Shown: positions 59,606 to 64,000 of the stretch, in pieces | Numbering within the stretch: the stretch's first letter is position 1 | Layout: each line of letters starts with the position of its first letter | NCBI RefSeq assembly: GCF_003173615.1 | Contig: NZ_QGNA01000004.1 | Span: 62,001 to 126,000 of the forward strand | Length of the DNA: 64,000 nt | Direction of reading: 5' to 3' | Source: Falsiroseomonas bella | GTDB taxonomy: Bacteria; Pseudomonadota; Alphaproteobacteria; Acetobacterales; Acetobacteraceae | The notes under the pieces: generated by a model | The model's database searches: none | What the model was told of the DNA's origin: nothing | The model's input: the letters and a program-made list of their open reading frames with translations, nothing else | Position numbers and translations under genes: made by a program

Positions 59606-60733
59606 TCAGCCGATCTCCTCCAGCAGCGCGCAGAGCGTGGCGCAGCGGGGCGCGAGCTGCTCCCACAGGATGTGCTCATGCGGCGCATGGGCGCCGGCGC
59701 CGGGGCAGCCGAGGCCGTCCAGCGTCGGCACACCCATCGCCGCCGTGAAGTTGCCGTCGGATCCGCCGCCGCGATGCTGCACCGGCAGCTCGTAGCCGTG
59801 CTGCGCCGCCAGCGCCTTGGCCTGCGCGTAGAGCGCAAGGATCTCCGGCGTCTCGGCGAAAGGCGGACGGTTCATGCCGCCGGTGATCGTCACGGCGATG
59901 CCGTCGCGCTCATAGGCGAGGCCGCGGATCGCCGCTTCCATCTTCTCGCCGAGCGGAATGGTCGGCACGCGCAGGTCCACCTCGCACCAGGCCTCGGGCG
60001 AGATCACGTTCGGGCGCGTGCCGCCGCCGATCGGGGCGACATTCGTGGTGACGCCGGCGGCGAGGTCGGTCATCGCATGGATCTTCAGGATCACCTCGGC
60101 CAGCGCGACGATGGCGCTGCGCCCCTCGCTCCAGTTGCCGCCGGCATGGGCGGAGACGCCGCGCACGCGGATCTCGAAGCGGCCGACGCCCTTGCGGGCG
60201 GTCACCGCGGATCCGTTCGCGCCCGCCGGTTCCGGGATCAGCACGGCGCGCGCGCCCTTCGCGGCCTGCTCGATCGGCGCGCGGCTGGTCGGGCTGCCGA
60301 CCTCCTCGTCCGGCGTCAGCAGCAGGATGATCGGGCGGCGCGTCCGGGTCTTCTGGCGCAGGATCTCGCGCACGGAATGGAAGGCCATGAAGCTGCCGGC
60401 CTTCATGTCGTAGATGCCGGGCCCATGCGCCTTCGCGCCCTCCACCCGCCACGGCATGGAGGTGGCCAGCGTGCCGTGGTCCCAGACGGTGTCGAGATGG
60501 CCGGCGACCACCACCGGCGCGCCGTTTCCGGGCGTGCGGCAGACCAGCGTGTCGCCGAAGCCGTCGCGGCCCGGCAGGCGCTCGATGGCGCCGCCCACGG
60601 CGGCGAGCTCGGCCTGGCAGCGGTCCAGCAGGCGGTTCACGGCGGCGGCATCGGTGGTCGGCGTCTCGGCCTCCACCCAGCCGCGCAACTCGGCGAGCAG
60701 GCGGTCGGAGGAGCCGATCTCGGTCTTGAGCAT
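59606..60733 (-). CDS. M20-family metallopeptidase, glutamate carboxypeptidase (CPG2)-like
   Basis: This 375-residue two-zinc exopeptidase has 'VVAGHLDTVWDHGTL' (His-x-Asp), 'GIYDMKAGSFMAFHSV' (bridging Asp), 'LTPDEEVGSPTSRAPIEQ' (Glu-Glu) and 'HAPHEHILWEQLAPRC' (last His). The 'HLDTV-W' and 'DMKAG' pattern is closer to carboxypeptidase G2 and related N-acyl-glutamate hydrolases than to ArgE or DapE. The start MLKTEIGSSDRLLAELRGWV is natural. It is followed after 11 bases by the Hsp70-like gene on the same strand and is divergent from the MaoC gene, 127 bases between starts. Confidence 0.86.
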   Translation of the reverse strand: MLKTEIGSSDRLLAELRGWVEAETPTTDAAAVNRLLDRCQAELAAVGGAIERLPGRDGFGDTLVCRTPGNGAPVVVAGHLDTVWDHGTLATSMPWRVEGAKAHGPGIYDMKAGSFMAFHSVREILRQKTRTRRPIILLLTPDEEVGSPTSRAPIEQAAKGARAVLIPEPAGANGSAVTARKGVGRFEIRVRGVSAHAGGNWSEGRSAIVALAEVILKIHAMTDLAAGVTTNVAPIGGGTRPNVISPEAWCEVDLRVPTIPLGEKMEAAIRGLAYERDGIAVTITGGMNRPPFAETPEILALYAQAKALAAQHGYELPVQHRGGGSDGNFTAAMGVPTLDGLGCPGAGAHAPHEHILWEQLAPRCATLCALLEEIG

Positions 60734-60860
60734 GGGGGTGTCCGGGCAGGGAAAGCGCGGCTTCTGGCAAGCCGGCGGCGCGGCGTAAACCCCGCCCCTT
60801 GCCGCGCCCCGACCCCCCGGCTAACCAAGCGTGTTGCAGTGCAGCGGGGCCGCGGGACAG

Positions 60861-61310
60861 ATGAGCGAAGGCGTCTTCTACGAGGACCTGGCCGTCGGCC
60901 AGAAAGCCAGCTTCGGCAAGACCATCACCGAGGCCGACATCGTGCTGTTCGCGGCGGTGACCGGCGACACCAACCCGATGCACCTGAACGAGGAATACGC
61001 CAAGGGCACGATCTTCGGCGAGCGCATCGCCCATGGGATGCTGGCCGCGGGCCTGATCACGAAGGTGATGGGCACGCAGCTTCCCGGCCCGGGCACGATC
61101 TATCTCTCGCAGAATTTGAAGTTCCGCAGGCCCGTGCGGATCGGGGACACGGTGACCGCGACGGTCGAGATCACGGCGCTGAACCCGGAAAAGCACCGCG
61201 TGTCGCTGCGCACGATCTGCGCCGTGCGCGGCGAGCCCGTGCTGGAAGGGGAGGCGCTGGTGACGGTGCCGTCGCGCGCGGCGAAGGTCGCCAAGGAAGC
61301 CGCGGAGTGA
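60861..61310 (+). CDS. MaoC-like (R)-specific enoyl-CoA hydratase
   Basis: This 149-residue hot-dog-fold hydratase shows the catalytic Asp-His pair in 'VTGDTNPMHLNEEYAKGTIF' and 'ERIAHGMLAAGLITKVMG'. 'GTIYLSQNLKFRRPVRIGDTV' completes the substrate tunnel. It hydrates trans-2-enoyl-CoA to (R)-3-hydroxyacyl-CoA, as PhaJ does for polyhydroxyalkanoate synthesis, but the gene is not next to PHA genes here. ATG 60861 gives 'MSEGVFYEDLAVGQ', the usual opening of these proteins; a longer frame starts at 60831. It overlaps the LOG-family gene by four bases. Confidence 0.88.
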   Translation: MSEGVFYEDLAVGQKASFGKTITEADIVLFAAVTGDTNPMHLNEEYAKGTIFGERIAHGMLAAGLITKVMGTQLPGPGTIYLSQNLKFRRPVRIGDTVTATVEITALNPEKHRVSLRTICAVRGEPVLEGEALVTVPSRAAKVAKEAAE

Positions 61311-61906
61311 CGCCGCGCAAGCTGAAGCGCGTCTGCGTCTTCTGCGGCTCCGCGGTGGGCAGCCGGCCCGCCTATGCGGAGGCCGCGCGCGCGCTTGGGC
61401 GGGAAGTTGCGGCACGCGGCATCGGCCTCGTTTATGGCGGCGGCGCGGTGGGGTTGATGGGCATCGCTGCGGATGCCGCGCTGCAGGCGGGCGCCGAAGT
61501 GATCGGCGTGATCCCCTATGGCCTGCTGAAGCGCGAGGTCGGCCATGGCGGCGGCGTCGAGATGCACATCGTGGACACGATGCATGAGCGCAAGGCGAAG
61601 ATGGCCGAGCTCTCCGACGGCTTCGTGGTTCTGCCCGGTGGCTACGGCACGCTGGAGGAGGCGGTGGAGGCGCTGACCTGGGCGCAGCTCGGCATCCAGA
61701 ACAAGGGCGTGGTGTTCCTCGACGTCGAGGAGTACTGGAAGCCCTTCCTCGGTGCGCTGGACCACATGGCGACGGAAGGCTTCGTGCGCCCGACGCATCG
61801 CCCGCTGGCCATGCATGCGGCGACGCCGGGCGCGGCGCTGGATGCGCTCGCCGACTATGTCGCGCCGCCCGGCACCCAGGTCTGGCTGCGGCCGGAGCAG
61901 ATGTGA
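61307..61906 (+). CDS. LOG-family nucleoside 5'-monophosphate phosphoribohydrolase
   Basis: This 199-residue protein of the 'Lonely Guy' family cleaves cytokinin-type or other nucleoside monophosphates to base and ribose-5-phosphate. The Rossmann part begins 'RVCVFCGSAVGSRPAYAEAA', then 'GIGLVYGGGAVGLMGIAADA'. The diagnostic 'PGGYGTLEE' is at 110-118, with the catalytic Arg region 'DTMHERKAKMAELSDGFVVL' just before. The start is the GTG at 61307, which overlaps the MaoC stop. In bacteria LOG proteins also take part in purine salvage and stress. It is followed by ribF after a 61-base gap. Confidence 0.91.
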   Translation: MTPRKLKRVCVFCGSAVGSRPAYAEAARALGREVAARGIGLVYGGGAVGLMGIAADAALQAGAEVIGVIPYGLLKREVGHGGGVEMHIVDTMHERKAKMAELSDGFVVLPGGYGTLEEAVEALTWAQLGIQNKGVVFLDVEEYWKPFLGALDHMATEGFVRPTHRPLAMHAATPGAALDALADYVAPPGTQVWLRPEQM

Positions 61907-61967
61907 GAGCCGTCGTGACGCCCTCAGGCGCCGGGCGGCCGCGCCGCGGCCTGCTGCGCAGGCCGCG

Positions 61968-62912
61968 ATGAGTCCGGTCATCATCGAGGACTGGCGCGCG
62001 GTGCCCGAGGCGCTGCGCGGCGCGACGGTGGCGCTCGGCAATTTCGACGGCGTGCATCTCGGCCATGCGGCGGTGATCCGCGCCGCGCATGGTGCGCGCC
62101 CAGACCTCCCGCTCGGCGTGCTCACATTCGAGCCGCATCCCCGCGAGCATTTCCGGCCCGAGGACCCGCCCTTCCGCCTGACGCTGCTGCCGGCCAAGGC
62201 CGAGGCGCTTGGCGCGCTCGGCGTCTCCGTCATCTACGCGCTGCGCTTCGACGCGGCACTCGCCGCCATGCCGGCCGAGACCTTCGTGGAGCAGGTGCTG
62301 CAGCAGGGGATCGGCGCGAAGCACCTGGCCTGCGGGCCGGACTTCGCCTTCGGCCACCGCCGCGGCGGCGACACCGCCTTCCTGGCGCGGGAGGCCGAGG
62401 CGCGCGGCATCGGCCTGACCATCGTGCCGCCGGTGATGGATGACGGCGCGCAGATCTCCTCCACCCATATCCGTCGGCTGCTGCAGGACGGCTACCCGGA
62501 ACGCGCCGCGCGCGACCTCGGCCGGCTCTTCGAGCTGCGCGGCGAGGTGTTTCACGGCGACAAGCTGGGCCGCGAGCTGGGCTGGCCGACCGCGAACATC
62601 CTGCTCGGCCGCCAGGTGGAGCCGGCGCGCGGCGTCTATGCGGTGACCGTCGTGCTGGCCGATGGCAGCGAGGTGCCGGGCGTCGCGAATGTCGGCCGCC
62701 GCCCGACGCTCGGCGGCGATCCGGTCACGCGGCTGGAGGCACACCTGTTCGACTGGTCGGGCGACCTGTACGGCCAGGAGATCCGCGTGCGCCTGCACGC
62801 CTTCCTCCGCCCCGACGCGACCTTCGGCGGGCTGGAGGAGCTGAAGGCCGCGATCGCCGCGGATGCGGCGGAGGCGCGGCGCGTGCTGGCCGCCGGGGAC
62901 GCGCCTGGATAG
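61968..62912 (+). CDS. ribF: Bifunctional riboflavin kinase/FAD synthetase
   Basis: This 314-residue enzyme turns riboflavin into FMN and FAD. The N-terminal nucleotidyltransferase has 'ATVALGNFDGVHLGHAAVIR' (with the H-x-G-H motif), 'LTFEPHPREHFRPE', 'CGPDFAFGHRRGGDTAFL' and 'PPVMDDGAQISSTHIRRLLQ'. The C-terminal flavokinase has 'GDKLGRELGWPTANILL', 'ARGVYAV' and 'VGRRPTLGGDP', then 'HLFDWSGDLYGQEIRV'. All segments are in the normal order and length. ATG 61968 has no strong ribosome site but places the first strand correctly. A 21-base gap leads to the convergent maleate-isomerase-like gene. Confidence 0.94.
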   Translation: MSPVIIEDWRAVPEALRGATVALGNFDGVHLGHAAVIRAAHGARPDLPLGVLTFEPHPREHFRPEDPPFRLTLLPAKAEALGALGVSVIYALRFDAALAAMPAETFVEQVLQQGIGAKHLACGPDFAFGHRRGGDTAFLAREAEARGIGLTIVPPVMDDGAQISSTHIRRLLQDGYPERAARDLGRLFELRGEVFHGDKLGRELGWPTANILLGRQVEPARGVYAVTVVLADGSEVPGVANVGRRPTLGGDPVTRLEAHLFDWSGDLYGQEIRVRLHAFLRPDATFGGLEELKAAIAADAAEARRVLAAGDAPG

Positions 62913-62933
62913 CGCGCCCCGGGCGAGCCCTGC

Positions 62934-63683
62934 TCAGAACCGCTCGAGCAGCTTGCCGCAGCCTTCGACCTTGTCCTCGATGCCGCGGGCGCGCAGCGCG
63001 TGCCAGTAGGTCGCGGTGTTGATCGCGATCACCGGCTTGCCGAGCCACATCTCCGCCATCGCGGCCAGCTTCACCATGGACAGGTTCGTGCCGACCTGCA
63101 CGATCGCATCCACGTCGTCGCCATCCAGGTATTTCATCGCGGCGACGCATTCCTCGGAGGTCGTCTCGGCGATGCCGATCCAGCTCGGCCGCTTCAGCGC
63201 GATGTCGCGCACGACGGAGAAGCCCATGTCGGTGAAGTAGCGCGCGACCTCGATGTTCATGGCCGGCCAGTAGGGCGAGAGCACCGCGATGCGCTTCACC
63301 CCGCCATACGCGTTCAGGGCGGCCGTGCAGGCATGGCTGCCGACGCTGATCTTGAGGCCGGAGAATTCCTCCACCTGCTTCACGAAGCGGTCGGCCCCCT
63401 TCGCGCCGTCGAAGAAGGTGACGGCGGACATGCCCATCACCAGGTGGTCCGGTGCGCAGGTCATCACGGACTTCACCGCGTCCAGCGTGTTTCCGGCGAT
63501 CACCTCGGCGCCGGCGCGGAAGGTCTCATTGGAGATCGCATTGGCGTTCGGCGTGAAGATGCGCGCGTAGTGGTTGGTCACGCCCGCCGGGCGCATCATG
63601 TCGAAATCCGGCTGCACGATGGTGTTGGTGGACGGTCCCATCACCCCGAACTTGCACCGCCAGCCCAGCATGTCCTTGCTCAT
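62934..63683 (-). CDS. Asp/Glu racemase-superfamily protein, maleate isomerase/arylmalonate decarboxylase type
   Basis: This 249-residue protein has the double Rossmann-like fold of the racemase superfamily. 'KFGVMGPSTNTIVQPDFDMM' opens it (G-x-x-x-P-S-T-N). 'DHLVMGMSAVTFFDGAKGAD' corresponds to the first active-site loop, 'SVGSHACTAALNAYGGVKRI' carries C119, and 'GDDVDAIVQVGTNLSMVKLA' is where related enzymes have their second catalytic Cys. That residue is not Cys here. Maleate cis-trans isomerases use two Cys; arylmalonate decarboxylase uses one, at the second site. The chemistry is therefore open. ATG at 63681-63683 has GAGGAGGGCTGCG upstream. The Bug-type binding-protein gene starts divergently, which fits uptake and use of an organic acid. 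Confidence 0.79.
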   Translation of the reverse strand: MSKDMLGWRCKFGVMGPSTNTIVQPDFDMMRPAGVTNHYARIFTPNANAISNETFRAGAEVIAGNTLDAVKSVMTCAPDHLVMGMSAVTFFDGAKGADRFVKQVEEFSGLKISVGSHACTAALNAYGGVKRIAVLSPYWPAMNIEVARYFTDMGFSVVRDIALKRPSWIGIAETTSEECVAAMKYLDGDDVDAIVQVGTNLSMVKLAAMAEMWLGKPVIAINTATYWHALRARGIEDKVEGCGKLLERF

Positions 63684-63781
63684 CGCAGCCCTCCTCGGCA
63701 ATCGCGCGGAGGCAGCCTGCCACAACCGCGGCGCGGCGGAAGGGCTCCGCCGGCTTGCCATGAGGACTGCCAAGCTGGGAA

Positions 63782-63806
63782 GGCAGGGCGGACGCCACGC
63801 CCTGCC
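63782..63806. promoter_or_regulatory. Perfect 9-bp inverted repeat in the divergent promoter region
   Basis: GGCAGGGCG (63782-63790) and CGCCCTGCC (63798-63806) are separated by seven bases, midway between the maleate-isomerase-like gene and the Bug-type gene. There is no T-run. The position 69 bases before the Bug-type start suggests an operator or a leader hairpin; a regulator is not in view. Confidence 0.35.
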
Positions 63807-63874
63807 ATGCCGGCCCGGCTTGCGTTACGGCCGTGCCCGACCCAGTCTGCTTCCCATTCAGGGAGAGCGAAGCA

Positions 63875-64000
63875 ATGGCTTATCCGCTGCCGCGCCGTTC
63901 GGCATTGACCCTTGCCGCCGCGATGCTCGCGCGGCCCAGCCTTGCGCAGACCGGGGACTGGCCGAACCGGCCGATCCGCTGGGTCAACCCCGGCCCGGCC
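63875..64000 (+). CDS. Tripartite tricarboxylate transporter substrate-binding protein (Bug family), N-terminal fragment
   Basis: Only 42 codons are inside the window. The product opens with a signal peptide with adjacent arginines (MAYPLPRRSALTLAAAMLAR, then 'PSLAQ' as the likely cut) and continues 'WPNRPIRWVNPGPA'. The pattern W-P-x-R-P-I-R-x-V/I-x-P-x-x-P at the mature N-terminus is the hallmark of Bug/TctC periplasmic binding proteins. AGGGAGAGCGA gives a strong ribosome site for ATG 63875. These proteins bind organic acids. The neighbouring maleate-isomerase-like gene suggests a dicarboxylate, which is inference. Confidence 0.8.
   Translation, partial: MAYPLPRRSALTLAAAMLARPSLAQTGDWPNRPIRWVNPGPA

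Noticed and set aside
61907-61967. FMN riboswitch before ribF
   Set aside because: The gap is only 61 bases, far too short for an FMN aptamer.
59910-62798. A 962-codon open frame on the - strand, and similar ones at 4463-7066 and 17807-20506
   Set aside because: They are shadows of well-supported genes on the opposite strand and have biased His/Arg/Ala composition.

Overview
The window is very GC-rich, densely packed DNA typical of an alphaproteobacterium. The gene order fabD-fabG-acpP-fabF-mltG, rpsF-rpsR-rplI-(CFA synthases)-dnaB-alr and radA-cvpA-purF, the aap-type amino-acid transporter and the many Tat/Bug-type uptake genes suggest Rhodospirillales, probably Acetobacteraceae (Roseomonas-like). 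That placement is inference from gene content and was not tested by a search. I see no rRNA, tRNA, CRISPR array, insertion sequence or prophage.

Layout. (1) 1-9008 (+): one tightly spaced run with the 3' end of an amidase gene, a small ORF, a complete dipeptide/oligopeptide-type ABC importer (binding protein, two permeases, two ATPases), an isochorismatase-fold amidohydrolase, a glutaredoxin-DinB fusion and a short-form LeuC/LeuD-type dehydratase pair. It reads as an uptake-and-catabolism operon for an amide-containing compound. (2) 9019-14451 (-): fatty-acid synthesis cluster fabD-fabG-acpP-fabF, then mltG and an EamA exporter; a B12-binding-type radical SAM gene follows at 14536-16161 (-). 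(3) 16397-24747 (+): rpsF-rpsR-rplI with an intrinsic terminator, two tandem cyclopropane-fatty-acid synthase paralogs, dnaB, alr, and mlaE-mlaF. (4) 24752-30996: an MFS gene (-), radA (+), a small stress-like protein (-), cvpA-purF-SDR (+). (5) 30977-34372 (-): aapJ-aapQ-aapM without the aapP ATPase. (6) 34561-40017 (-): a seven-gene Mrp/Mbh-type cation antiporter operon in the order E-F-G-(A'/B fusion)-C-D-D', facing a LysR regulator at 40116. (7) 41063-47425: wecB-wecC pair (+), glmS (-), an MFS exporter and a TRIC-family channel (+). (8) 47426-51277: a small secreted protein, a D-amino-acid PLP enzyme with a threonine synthase-like gene (-), and a divergent M20 deacylase (+). (9) 51299-56288 (-): two large acidic paralogs that share a ~315-residue N-terminal module but have unrelated C-terminal halves, one with VCBS and RTX repeats; the terminator-like hairpin downstream of each is also duplicated. 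(10) 56544-64000: TPR (TTC38-type) protein, PepSY protein, truncated Hsp70-like ATPase with an M20 peptidase, MaoC hydratase-LOG-ribF, a maleate-isomerase-like gene and the start of a Bug-type binding protein.

The most distinctive items are the RTX/shared-module paralog pair (9), the Mbh-ordered antiporter operon (6), and a GC-rich palindromic element present three times, one copy of which supplies the last codons of the mrpG-like gene.
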